Below are positions 30,018 to 38,390 of a DNA stretch of 64,000 bases, one piece after another. A program made the translations under genes and the position numbers. Each line of letters starts with the position of its first letter. The stretch's first letter is position 1. The notes beneath the pieces were generated by a model. That model did not search any database, was not told the DNA's origin, and worked only from the letters and a program-made list of their open reading frames with translations. The DNA lies in the NCBI GenBank assembly GCA_902627495.1, contig CACOJS010000007.1, positions 27,265-91,264 on the forward strand, given 5' to 3'. The stretch comes from Hydrogenophilales bacterium. GTDB taxonomy: Bacteria; Pseudomonadota; Gammaproteobacteria; Burkholderiales; Eutrophovitaceae.

Positions 30018-31031
30018 TTGAAATCATTAGAAGATCAAATTCGGGTTGGTATTGATTGTTTAAAGCGGGGAGGTGTTATTGGCTTTCCAACTGAGACTGT
30101 ATTTGGTCTCGGAGGAGATGCAACCAATCCAAATGCCATTGCTCGTATCTATGAGGTAAAATCCCGGCCAAAGGAGCACCCTTTAATACTCCATCTTGGA
30201 GGGGTGAGGGACCTTGATAAATGGGTCCAAAAGGTTCCATTGTCAGCTGAAATTCTTGCGTCAAAGTTCTGGCCAGGGCCCCTAACCTTGATACTGAAAG
30301 CGATACCTGACATGGGTGTAGAGTTTAGGGGGAGGAATAACACAGTAGCTGTGAGGGTTCCAGCTCACCCAGTGGCTCAAGCGTTGATACTAGGATTGGG
30401 TAAAGGGGTTGTTGCCCCATCCGCGAATCGGTTTGGCAGACTATCACCAACATCGGCTCAGCATGTTTCCGAAGAGCTCGGTTCAAAAATAGATATGGTG
30501 ATAGATGGTGCGACTTGCTCCATAGGCATCGAATCTACAATTGTTGATCTTACGGAGAAAGTCCCATTAATTTTGAGGCCTGGACATATCGACGAAAAAC
30601 AAATAAGTGATACACTCGGAGAAGAAGTCCTAAGTTTAGAATCAAGAAAAAATAAAGCCCCGGGATCACATCCTGTTCATTACGCTCCAAACACCCCTCT
30701 GACGGTTGTCTATCGTGACGATATGGAAAAGTTTCTTCATAAAGACTCTGGTAACATTTCAGTGGCCGTATTGGGACGATCAAAAAGGCCCTTTTTTTCA
30801 GCGGCAGCAGTGTGGCAAGTTGCCCCATCTGATCCTGTCAATTATGCAAGGAATTTATACGCGTTATTACGTCGTTTAGACCATTCAGGGTGTGATCTAA
30901 TAGCGGTGGAGGAACCACCTCATAAAATGAATTGGTTTGCAATTCATGATAGACTAAAAAAAAGCTCTATTCCTAAAATGGCCTTGCCAGAATTTATTAA
31001 AAATCAAAGCCGGAAAAAAACTATAAAATGA
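30018..31031 (+). CDS. tsaC: L-threonylcarbamoyladenylate synthase (Sua5/TsaC type)
   Basis: Makes the threonylcarbamoyl-AMP intermediate for t6A37 of tRNA. The N-terminal YrdC domain is clear: KRGGVIGFPTETVFGLGGDA, the KSRPKEHPLILHL lysine/arginine site, and VVAPSANRFGRLSPT. A C-terminal Sua5 domain follows (about 205-325), including RPGHI, then PGSHPVHYAPNTPL. This makes it the long Sua5 form (337 residues), as usual in Betaproteobacteria. The start is a TTG with no clear ribosome binding site. Its stop overlaps the start of the cupin gene by four bases. Confidence 0.93.
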   Translation: MKSLEDQIRVGIDCLKRGGVIGFPTETVFGLGGDATNPNAIARIYEVKSRPKEHPLILHLGGVRDLDKWVQKVPLSAEILASKFWPGPLTLILKAIPDMGVEFRGRNNTVAVRVPAHPVAQALILGLGKGVVAPSANRFGRLSPTSAQHVSEELGSKIDMVIDGATCSIGIESTIVDLTEKVPLILRPGHIDEKQISDTLGEEVLSLESRKNKAPGSHPVHYAPNTPLTVVYRDDMEKFLHKDSGNISVAVLGRSKRPFFSAAAVWQVAPSDPVNYARNLYALLRRLDHSGCDLIAVEEPPHKMNWFAIHDRLKKSSIPKMALPEFIKNQSRKKTIK

Positions 31032-31507
31032 CTAAACCTGACAAATGGAAGTACGATGGCGTGCGGGTGGTAAGCTCAAAAGAGTTTAATTTTAATACTG
31101 CTCAGACGCCAGGTATGACGAGGGCGGCCGCCATTACTAGTAGTGTCGGTGGAGCTCAGAAAATATGGGCCGGCACAGTAGTAATAGAACCAAACGCTAA
31201 AACTGGGGCCCATCATCATGGGCCCGTGGAAAGTGTTATTTATGTAGTTTCCGGAAAAGCACGTATGCGGTGGGGTGAGAAGTTAGAGTTTGTAGCTGAT
31301 GCCCATGAGGGCGAATTTATATATGTTCCTCCGTACGTACCTCATCAAGAAATAAATGCTTTGGAGAGTCAACCACTATCTTGCGTGCTTTGCCGAAGTG
31401 GTGAGGATCCAGTCGTAGTGAATTTAGACATCCCCGTCGCAGAGGAGCCTGAGCAGGTTTTTTGGATTGATAACATTCACTCGGCACCCCGGGAGGATGG
31501 TCAGTAG
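31028..31507 (+). CDS. Cupin-domain protein of unknown substrate
   Basis: A 159-residue single-domain cupin. The metal-binding motif 1 is visible as AHHHGPVESVIYVVSGKARM (histidines and glutamate). Motif 2 is recognisable as EGEFIYVPPYVPHQEINA. It lacks a signal peptide and is probably a cytoplasmic metalloenzyme or small-molecule sensor. The gene overlaps tsaC by four bases and ends the tkt-to-tsaC run. The function cannot be stated from sequence; the coupling to tsaC may only reflect compaction. A 209-base gap to the convergent dehydratase contains a short 7-bp inverted repeat (31544-31567) without a T tract and no gene. Confidence 0.85.
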   Translation: MTKPDKWKYDGVRVVSSKEFNFNTAQTPGMTRAAAITSSVGGAQKIWAGTVVIEPNAKTGAHHHGPVESVIYVVSGKARMRWGEKLEFVADAHEGEFIYVPPYVPHQEINALESQPLSCVLCRSGEDPVVVNLDIPVAEEPEQVFWIDNIHSAPREDGQ

Positions 31508-31716
31508 CATTTAGACGTTTGGGTTTTTTTTGGGGTTTAGGGATAACATTTTACAAGCACAATGTTAAACTTATTACGTTGGCTATGCGGATTAATTTAG
31601 GAGATGTATTAGCTAAGAATAAAAACTCATGTCCAGAGATTCGACACAAGTGCTTTTTTAGAATATTCAAAAACTGCTGAAAAATCAGTTGAAGCGAGGT
31701 CTTGATTTCCCCACTC

Positions 31717-33444
31717 TTAGTGAATTTCTGGTTCGGGGGTAGGGCCGGCTGGTTCCAGAAAGTCGAAGTCACAACCTTTATTGGCTTGAAGCACATGCTC
31801 TGAAAAAATTTTTCCATAGCCCCGTGAGAATTTGACAGGCTTGGTTTTTTGAGCAGCCTTACGTGAGTTTAGTTCATCCTTGCTTACTTTGACTTCTAGC
31901 TTTCGTAAAGGTACGTTCACTTCTATAAGGTCGCCTGACCTCACCAATGACAGTGGACCCCCAACCCAAGACTCAGGTGCTACGTGTAATATACAGGTGC
32001 CATAGCTTGTGCCACTCATCCTCGCGTCTGATATTCGCACCATATCACGGACTCCTTGCCTAAGAAGCTTTTTGGGGATTGGTAACATCCCCCACTCCGG
32101 CATACCAGGACCACCAACTGGGCCAGAGTTACGTAGGATTAAAACCGAGTCTGGGTTAACGTCAAGACTCGGATCATCGATTTTTTTTGCCATTTCATTA
32201 TAGTTATCAAAAACAATTGCTTTACCGATATGCTCATGAAATTTTGGATCCGCGGCATTCGCTTTTAAAACCGCACCGTCCGGTGCCAAATTGCCCTTAA
32301 GAACAATTAGGCCCCCAGCGGGTTCTATCGGGTTGTCTGGTGTTTTTATTACCTCATGGTTGAAAATTTTGTATCCCTCAATGTTGTCACCTAACGTTTT
32401 TCCGGTACATGTTTTTTCAGCTAAATTTAGTAGTCTATGCATTCCCTGAAGTAAGGCTCCCAACCCGCCTGCGTAATAAAAGTCTTCCATAAGGTATTTG
32501 CCAGCTGGGCGTAAATTAGCCAAATACGGCGTTTCCAAGCCAATTTTTTCAAAATGCTCGAGCTCTAGTTCAATACCAGCTCGTCGGGCTAGTGCAATAA
32601 CATGTATGAGCCCATTTGTTGATCCGCCAAGTGCCATAAGTACTTTTATAGCATTTGCTATAGTTTTTTCAGTAATAATATCAGACGGTTTAAGATCTTC
32701 GATGACCATATCAACAATCCGTCTTCCTGAGTAAGTAGCCATTCGGCGATGACCTGAATCGGGAGCGGGAATTGACGAGGCGTTTGTTAAAGAAAACCCC
32801 ATTACTTCTGCAATGGATGTCATAGTAGATGCGGTTCCCATGGTCATACAAGTTCCGGGTGATCTGGCAATACCCTCGATCATTTCTTTCCAATCCCTTT
32901 TTGAGATATTTCCAGCTCTTAGTTCATCCCAGTATTTCCAAATATCTGAACCTGACCCCAGAGTTTCCCCCCGCCAATGTCCTCTTAACATAGCCCCAGC
33001 AGGAACAAAAATAGTGGGAATGTTCATACTGATAGCTCCCATAAGCAGGCCAGGTGTGGTTTTATCGCAGCCTCCCATCAGTACGCAGCCATCAATTGGG
33101 TAAGACCTAAGGAGCTCCTCAGTCTCCATCGCCAAAAAGTTTCGATACATCATAGTGGAGGGTTTCTGAAACACCTCTGCCAGTGAAATGGCTGGCATTT
33201 CAATCGGGACACCTCCTGCCTGAAGTATCCCTTTTTTAACGTCTTTCGCCCGCTCTTTCAAGTGTGAATGACAGTGGTTAATTTCGCTCCAAGTGTTGAT
33301 TATTCCAATTATGGGCTTTTTCTCAATATCCTCTTCAGTTAGGCCTAGTTGTAATATTCTTGAGATGTGGCCAGACCCTCTGAGAGTGTCGGACGAGAAC
33401 CACCTTTGACTTCTAAGTTTTATAAATTTTTTCTTCCTTTGCAT
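31717..33444 (-). CDS. IlvD/Edd-family sugar-acid dehydratase (arabonate dehydratase-like)
   Basis: A 575-residue member of the iron-sulfur IlvD/Edd family. The N-terminus KLRSQRWF is typical of the pentonate/hexonate dehydratase branch rather than of dihydroxy-acid dehydratase. Cluster ligands are Cys58, Cys126 (GGCDKTTPG) and Cys199 (GTCMTMGT). Asp127 and Lys128 fit the metal site and carbamylated lysine. A serine in ARMSGTSYG (474-482) fits the catalytic base. From memory this cysteine spacing equals that of Rhizobium L-arabonate dehydratase. The substrate is inferred only: arabonate, xylonate, galactonate or a related acid. It is divergent from the larA-like cluster. The start codon region is duplicated (see the 14-bp repeat). 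Confidence 0.88.
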   Translation of the reverse strand: MQRKKKFIKLRSQRWFSSDTLRGSGHISRILQLGLTEEDIEKKPIIGIINTWSEINHCHSHLKERAKDVKKGILQAGGVPIEMPAISLAEVFQKPSTMMYRNFLAMETEELLRSYPIDGCVLMGGCDKTTPGLLMGAISMNIPTIFVPAGAMLRGHWRGETLGSGSDIWKYWDELRAGNISKRDWKEMIEGIARSPGTCMTMGTASTMTSIAEVMGFSLTNASSIPAPDSGHRRMATYSGRRIVDMVIEDLKPSDIITEKTIANAIKVLMALGGSTNGLIHVIALARRAGIELELEHFEKIGLETPYLANLRPAGKYLMEDFYYAGGLGALLQGMHRLLNLAEKTCTGKTLGDNIEGYKIFNHEVIKTPDNPIEPAGGLIVLKGNLAPDGAVLKANAADPKFHEHIGKAIVFDNYNEMAKKIDDPSLDVNPDSVLILRNSGPVGGPGMPEWGMLPIPKKLLRQGVRDMVRISDARMSGTSYGTCILHVAPESWVGGPLSLVRSGDLIEVNVPLRKLEVKVSKDELNSRKAAQKTKPVKFSRGYGKIFSEHVLQANKGCDFDFLEPAGPTPEPEIH

Positions 33445-33469
33445 ATATATCCCTTCATATATATCCCTT
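33442..33469. repeat. Two tandem copies of a 14-bp unit covering the dehydratase start
   Basis: CATATATATCCCTT occurs twice head to tail. On the minus strand each copy reads as an AAGGGA ribosome binding site followed by TATATATG. The dehydratase therefore has two successive RBS-ATG units, 14 bases apart and hence in different frames. The upstream ATG opens a 12-codon reading frame that ends inside the dehydratase start region. Confidence 0.9.
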
Positions 33470-33690
33470 AATTGACAAATTTCAGAGGTCTACCTACAAC
33501 ATAGGGTTAACATTTTTTTTTTTGCATAGCCGCGACCCACTATTTTAGGGCATACTTTAAAGGTTATGAAAGCAAAAGGTTAATTATTAGTTTCTGGTGG
33601 AATTTTTTTATTGAAAAGATTATATGTAGCAGACTATCTTGGCGTATTTAGCTAAGCACAGCAAATTTATGAATTGAGGGGGATCAAAGA

Positions 33691-35013
33691 GTGATAGGCG
33701 AAAAAATCGAGGTGAATATTGGAGGAGGGTTAAACATTAACCTTCCTGAAATGGTACAAATTAGGCAAAAATTTCAAACCACAAAGATTGATAGTGTCAC
33801 TAAAGCTGTAAAGGACGAATTCTTGCGCCCAGATATTAAAGCGAAAGTTAAGCCAGGAATGCAAATAGCAGTTGGAGTTGGATCACGAGGGGTGGCAAAT
33901 ATAGCCGAGTGTACAAAGGCTGTGGTGACAGAATTAAAAAGCCTGGGGGCATCCCCTTTTATATTTCCAGCTATGGGGTCTCATGGCGGGGCGACAGCTG
34001 AAGGCCAGCAACAGGTGTTGGAAAGTTATGGCATCAACGAGTCCCATGTGGGTTGCCCAATTTTATCTGATATGACCGTCGAAAATATTGGGGATCTCGA
34101 TGGAATGCCGGTCTACGTTGATAAAAATGCTGCTGGAGCTGATGGAATAGTGCTAATTCCTCGGATCAAACCCCATACCAGCTTTCGAGCACCGATAGAA
34201 TCAGGGATCGTGAAAATGCTGACTATAGGGATGGGAAAAATTGACGGAGCTACTACTCTACATTCTTTCGGTATGGATGTTTTTGGTGAATTGTTACCAA
34301 AGACAGCTAGATTTGTAATAGATCAAAAAAACTTTTTATTTGGTTTGGCAATGCTTGAAAATGCGGCAGATGAAACCGCCTCAGTAGAGGCTGTAACGAG
34401 TGAAAACCTATTTGAGCGGGAACCAAAACTACAAGCTATAGCTAAATCATTGATGCCTAGCCTACAGTTTGATGAGATAGATGTTTTGGTAATAGAAAAG
34501 ATAGGTAAAAATATCTCAGGTTCAGGTATGGATCCGAATATTACAGGCCGAAATGGGAGAGGTGTAGAGTGGGATATGCGGCCTCACGTAAAAAAAATTG
34601 CTGTTTTAGATTTGACCGCCGAGACTCATGGAAATGCCACAGGTATTGGGGGAGCCGATGTAATTACAATGAAATTGTATAACAAACTTGATATCTCTAA
34701 GACATATGCAAATATCATCACCTCAACTTATTTAGATGGTGGTGCTATTCCGATAATAATGAATAATGATGACGATGCAATTCGTTTGGCGGCAAAAACT
34801 GTAGTCCGTGTGAAACCTGAGGAACTCAAGATAGTCAGGATTGCTAATACGTTGGAAATAGTTGACATAGAGGTCTCGTCACCAATGCTTGACTTTGTTA
34901 GGACAAATCCTGACAAGTTTGAAATTCAAGGTACTCCCAAACCTTTTAAATATGATAAAAAAGGAAATTTATATCCTATGCTTGGAAAACTACACGAGAA
35001 TATCACGGCCTAG
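33691..35013 (+). CDS. larA: LarA-family (DUF2088) nickel-pincer-dependent hydroxyacid racemase/epimerase homologue
   Basis: LarA lactate racemase and its relatives use a nickel-pincer nucleotide to invert 2-hydroxyacids by hydride transfer. The 440-residue protein carries histidines that fit the active site: His98 (GSHGGAT), His162 (IKPHTSF) and His191, with Lys175 in SGIVKMLTIGMGK. The spacing resembles that of Lactobacillus LarA. The start is GTG at 33691 with AGGGGGA seven bases upstream. The next three genes are the full cofactor pathway, so nickel-pincer dependence is well supported. The substrate is unknown. The divergent sugar-acid dehydratase suggests a sugar acid or other 2-hydroxyacid rather than lactate. 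The 246-base upstream spacer must hold promoters for both directions. Confidence 0.88.
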   Translation: MIGEKIEVNIGGGLNINLPEMVQIRQKFQTTKIDSVTKAVKDEFLRPDIKAKVKPGMQIAVGVGSRGVANIAECTKAVVTELKSLGASPFIFPAMGSHGGATAEGQQQVLESYGINESHVGCPILSDMTVENIGDLDGMPVYVDKNAAGADGIVLIPRIKPHTSFRAPIESGIVKMLTIGMGKIDGATTLHSFGMDVFGELLPKTARFVIDQKNFLFGLAMLENAADETASVEAVTSENLFEREPKLQAIAKSLMPSLQFDEIDVLVIEKIGKNISGSGMDPNITGRNGRGVEWDMRPHVKKIAVLDLTAETHGNATGIGGADVITMKLYNKLDISKTYANIITSTYLDGGAIPIIMNNDDDAIRLAAKTVVRVKPEELKIVRIANTLEIVDIEVSSPMLDFVRTNPDKFEIQGTPKPFKYDKKGNLYPMLGKLHENITA

Positions 35014-35029
35014 GTCAGGGCATTAGGAT

Positions 35030-36241
35030 ATGTGGATACACCTAAACCCTGTGGGAGGAATCGCGGGCGACATGTTTATAGCTGCGGTTTTGGATGCTTT
35101 TCCTGAATTAAAAGAGGATCTATTGGCCACATTTAGTACGTTTCCAATCCCCGATACATTGAATTACCAAGTGAATTCTTTTAGTGATCATGCAATTACA
35201 GGCACCAAATTTTTGGTTACTGAGAGCAAGCAAGGGACAGAATTGGTCAAGCCACCTGGGAGTTATAATGACATTATAAAATATATCGACAACTTACAGA
35301 TCGATAAGAAGATTTCAGAGATTGCTAGAGCAATTTTTCTCCTCCTTGCCGAGGCTGAAAGTAATGTCCATAAGATAAAAATTGACAAGTTAAGTTTTCA
35401 TGAGTTAGGGGAGTGGGATTCCATCTTAGACATTATAGGGGCAAGTTTTTTGATCAACGCACTAGACGCAGAATGGTCGGTTGGGGTAATTCCTCTTGGT
35501 GGTGGAACGGTATTAACGGAACATGGTCAGCTTCCGGTGCCAGCTCCAGCAACCTGCTTTTTGCTGAAAGGTTTCAATATTTATGACGATGGTGTCCCGG
35601 GAGAAAGAGTGACCCCGACCGGAGCAGCTATTTTAAAGTTTTTACGAAAATATCAACCTGTAACTACCAGAAATGGTTATTTGCAGGGATCAGGAGTTGG
35701 GTTTGGAACAACGAAATTCAAAAAGCTAGCTAATATTTTGAGGATTTTAGTCTTTAACGACAAATCATTGGAAAGTTTTTATGACAGAGTTGGTAAGGTA
35801 GAGTTCGAAGTAGATGATCAAACCCCCGAGCATTTATCTCTGGCGATCGATAAAATTAGACAACAGCCAAGTGTACTTGATGTCTTACAGCAGATAGGTG
35901 CTGGGAAAAAAAACCGCGTAGTAGTTACAGTTAAAATTATATGTAGACCAGAAAGCATTGAAGAAGTTATTGAAAAATGTTTCCTCGAGACGAGTACACT
36001 TGGGGTCCGTTATGTAATTATGGACCGTCGTGTTCTAAATCGACAATTTGAGTCTGTCGATTTAAAAGGAGAAACAATGAGAGTCAAGTTGGTCTCTCGT
36101 GGTGGTCAAGTCACAGGTAAAGTGGAGGCTGATGATTTAAGTTTATTGACTACTGGTCAAAGTGGTCGAGATACTTTAGCTGATGAAGCCGTTTTACTGG
36201 CGATTGATAAATGGAAAAATAATAAAAGAGATTTAAAATGA
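35030..36241 (+). CDS. larC: Nickel-pincer cofactor cyclometallase LarC
   Basis: LarC inserts nickel into the pyridinium bisthiocarboxylate mononucleotide, consuming CTP. The N-terminal LarC signature HLNPVGGIAGDMFIAAVLDA and the conserved KLSFHELGEWDSILDIIGA block are clear. The C-terminal part carries the VTKVEADD-like TGKVEADDLSLL segment. The gene is one continuous 403-codon frame. In L. plantarum larC is split and joined by a programmed frameshift, which is not needed here. It begins 16 bases after larA and overlaps larE by four bases (ATGA). Confidence 0.95.
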   Translation: MWIHLNPVGGIAGDMFIAAVLDAFPELKEDLLATFSTFPIPDTLNYQVNSFSDHAITGTKFLVTESKQGTELVKPPGSYNDIIKYIDNLQIDKKISEIARAIFLLLAEAESNVHKIKIDKLSFHELGEWDSILDIIGASFLINALDAEWSVGVIPLGGGTVLTEHGQLPVPAPATCFLLKGFNIYDDGVPGERVTPTGAAILKFLRKYQPVTTRNGYLQGSGVGFGTTKFKKLANILRILVFNDKSLESFYDRVGKVEFEVDDQTPEHLSLAIDKIRQQPSVLDVLQQIGAGKKNRVVVTVKIICRPESIEEVIEKCFLETSTLGVRYVIMDRRVLNRQFESVDLKGETMRVKLVSRGGQVTGKVEADDLSLLTTGQSGRDTLADEAVLLAIDKWKNNKRDLK

Positions 36242-37023
36242 AAAATGACCTTTTAGCAAAAATTAAAGGTAAACCTAATATTGCGATTGCTGTTAGTGGA
36301 GGCGTGGATAGTCTAACATTGGCAACTTATAGTCATCGATTTTTTTGTGGAGAGGTAACCATGTACCATGCACTCTCACCAGCTGTTCCGCCACAGGCTA
36401 CAGAAAGAGCCATGAGATTGAGTCAAAAAGAACAGTGGAAGCTAAAAATAATAGATGCTTATGAATTTAAGGATGAAAACTATCTAAATAATCCGATTAA
36501 CAGATGCTTTTACTGTAAATCTAATCTCTATGGCACTATCAGTAAGGCAACCAACCACCAAATTTTTTCTGGAGCAAATACGGATGATCTGAAGGAGTTT
36601 CGGCCTGGTCTCACCGCAGCTCAAAAACATGGGGTTAGACACCCCTTTGTTGAGGCAGGTATGGGAAAAGAGGCTGTTCGAGCTCTTGCTAGGGAATTAG
36701 GTTTGGCCGATATTGCAGACATTCCATCTTCTCCATGTTTATCAAGCAGAGTTGAAACCGGAATTGTTATAGATAGCACAGTCTTGCAATTAATCAACAG
36801 AGCAGAGTTAATGATTAATAAGTTAGTCCAGGCAAAAACAGTAAGATGTAGAGTGCGGTCAGACGGCGTTTATATAGAGTTAGACAGTAACTCTATGGCT
36901 AATCTAACAGACGAGCTTAAAGCAGTACTTTCGGAGCAAACAAAAACCCTTTTTTTAGCATCAGGTTTTAAATATAAGGTTGAGTTTGCTAATTACAAAG
37001 TGGGAAGTGCTTTTTTGAATTAA
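36238..37023 (+). CDS. larE: Pyridinium-3,5-biscarboxylate mononucleotide sulfurtransferase LarE
   Basis: LarE is a PP-loop ATP pyrophosphatase that adds sulfur to the nickel-pincer precursor. The PP-loop SGGVDS occupies residues 20-25. A CxxC pair (Cys90, Cys93 in NRCFYCKSNLY) and Cys167 in SSPCLSSR are present. Cys167 is in the position of the sulfur-donor cysteine known from the family. Whether the enzyme sacrifices this cysteine or uses an iron-sulfur cluster cannot be told here. The length of 261 is usual. It sits between larC (overlapping) and larB (four-base gap). Confidence 0.95.
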   Translation: MKNDLLAKIKGKPNIAIAVSGGVDSLTLATYSHRFFCGEVTMYHALSPAVPPQATERAMRLSQKEQWKLKIIDAYEFKDENYLNNPINRCFYCKSNLYGTISKATNHQIFSGANTDDLKEFRPGLTAAQKHGVRHPFVEAGMGKEAVRALARELGLADIADIPSSPCLSSRVETGIVIDSTVLQLINRAELMINKLVQAKTVRCRVRSDGVYIELDSNSMANLTDELKAVLSEQTKTLFLASGFKYKVEFANYKVGSAFLN

Positions 37024-37027
37024 AGGT

Positions 37028-37702
37028 ATGGTATCAAAATCGTTCCAATTAGATGCTGATAGATCATCAAGGACAGGTTTAGATGAGGCAATCTTTTGTG
37101 CTCATAAAACCACAAATGACATAGTAAAGATCATGCAATCTTTACTAGAAAGAAAAACGCGAGCTTTGTTTACGCGCTTGTCACAGGTAAAATTTGAGCA
37201 AATTCCTATAAACGTAAGAACGGAATTAAACTATGATCCATTCTCATCGACTGCAATACTCGGGACAATGCTTGAGCCGACTAATGAGCCAAATATTGCA
37301 ATAGTGTCTGCAGGAACCTCTGATCTAAACGTTGTAACAGAAGCAGCTAGAACTTTGATTTACTATGGTAAAGGATATGTAGATATAAATGATGTTGGTG
37401 TAGCGGGTTTGTGGAGACTGCTGCAAAGAATTGATGATATAAAAAAAATGGATGTAGTAATTGCAGTAGCAGGAATGGACGCTGCATTACCTACAGTTTT
37501 GGGAGGGCTGATACCTTGTCCGATTATTGGCGTTCCAACATCAGTGGGGTATGGTGTGGCTGATAGTGGTAGCACAGCTCTCAACTCAATGCTTGCTAGT
37601 TGTTCCTCCGGATTATCAGTTGTAAATATAGATAATGGGTACGGTGCTGCTTGTGCTGCTTTAAGAATTTTACAGATAGCCAAACCAGGATCTGATAGCT
37701 AA
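37028..37702 (+). CDS. larB: Pyridinium-3,5-biscarboxylate mononucleotide synthase LarB
   Basis: LarB carboxylates and hydrolyses nicotinic acid adenine dinucleotide, the first step in nickel-pincer synthesis. The C-terminal half resembles PurE: IAIVSAGTSDLNVVTEAART, VAVAGMDAALPTVLGG and VPTSVGYG, followed by the glycine-rich NIDNGYGAACAA end. The 224-residue length is slightly short compared with typical LarB (about 245). It closes the larA-larC-larE-larB run. The 131-base spacer downstream, convergent with the GlcG-like gene, holds no clear terminator. Confidence 0.94.
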   Translation: MVSKSFQLDADRSSRTGLDEAIFCAHKTTNDIVKIMQSLLERKTRALFTRLSQVKFEQIPINVRTELNYDPFSSTAILGTMLEPTNEPNIAIVSAGTSDLNVVTEAARTLIYYGKGYVDINDVGVAGLWRLLQRIDDIKKMDVVIAVAGMDAALPTVLGGLIPCPIIGVPTSVGYGVADSGSTALNSMLASCSSGLSVVNIDNGYGAACAALRILQIAKPGSDS

Positions 37703-37833
37703 GACTTCCTCTCAGGCCATAATTTTCCACATCAGTAAATACTACATCTCAAACTGAGTGGTTTTTCGAATACCTTTACCTTGGATTATTTATTCAAAAC
37801 TAACCCTGGTTGACCATATGTTAGCCAATAGTA

Positions 37834-38340
37834 TTATTCTAACTCGACCGAAATAGCGTCAATAGCTGCTTGTGCACAAACCTCATCTTCATCGGAGCTA
37901 GCACCACTTACTCCTATCGCTCCTAGAAGAGTGCCATCTTTAGTTTTGATGGGAAGCCCACCCGCGAAAGCAACTATATCTTTTGAATGAACGAGACCTG
38001 GAACACGTCCTGGTTGACCATCTTTACCATAAACTATTTCTGCAATTAATCTCGTTGGAAAAGGTATTCGAGCCGACGATCGGGCTTTTGCAATAGCTAT
38101 ATCAATACTACCCAAAAAAGCATCGTTTTGGCGTCGGAAAAGAATCAAGTTGGCCCCGCTGTCGACAATGGCGACATTTATTTTTCTATAACCTACTTTC
38201 GCTTGGTTCGCTTCACAGGCATCAGCCATTTTTTTCGCAAGTGATAAGCTTAGAACAGGTTTGTTTTCCAAGGCATTTGCACTAGTTGTAACTCCAAGTA
38301 GAAACATTAACATGGGTAGACAGTACAAAGTGTGTCTCAT
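37834..38340 (-). CDS. Exported GlcG/HbpS-family (DUF336) protein
   Basis: A 168-residue protein with a cleavable-looking signal peptide (hydrophobic core LPMLMFLLGVTTS, then ANA before LENK). A GlcG/HbpS domain follows. Family hallmarks are VAIVDSGANLILFRRQNDA, VPGLVHSKDIVAFAGGLPI and GAIGVSGASSDEDEVCAQAA. Members bind haem or corrinoids, or sit in glycolate and propanediol operons; the exact role is unknown. It faces the lar cluster, so it may be functionally associated or simply adjacent. The start ATG follows an AGGAGAA motif. Confidence 0.9.
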   Translation of the reverse strand: MRHTLYCLPMLMFLLGVTTSANALENKPVLSLSLAKKMADACEANQAKVGYRKINVAIVDSGANLILFRRQNDAFLGSIDIAIAKARSSARIPFPTRLIAEIVYGKDGQPGRVPGLVHSKDIVAFAGGLPIKTKDGTLLGAIGVSGASSDEDEVCAQAAIDAISVELE

Positions 38341-38390
38341 ATTTTTCTCCTTTATAAAATTTAAGTAAGTTTCTAAACGTTTCTTTCAAA

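Noticed and set aside
31551..31817. 88-codon minus-strand frame covering the cupin-dehydratase gap
   Set aside because: It overlaps the 3' end of the dehydratase in another frame, has no ribosome binding site and no recognisable domain.
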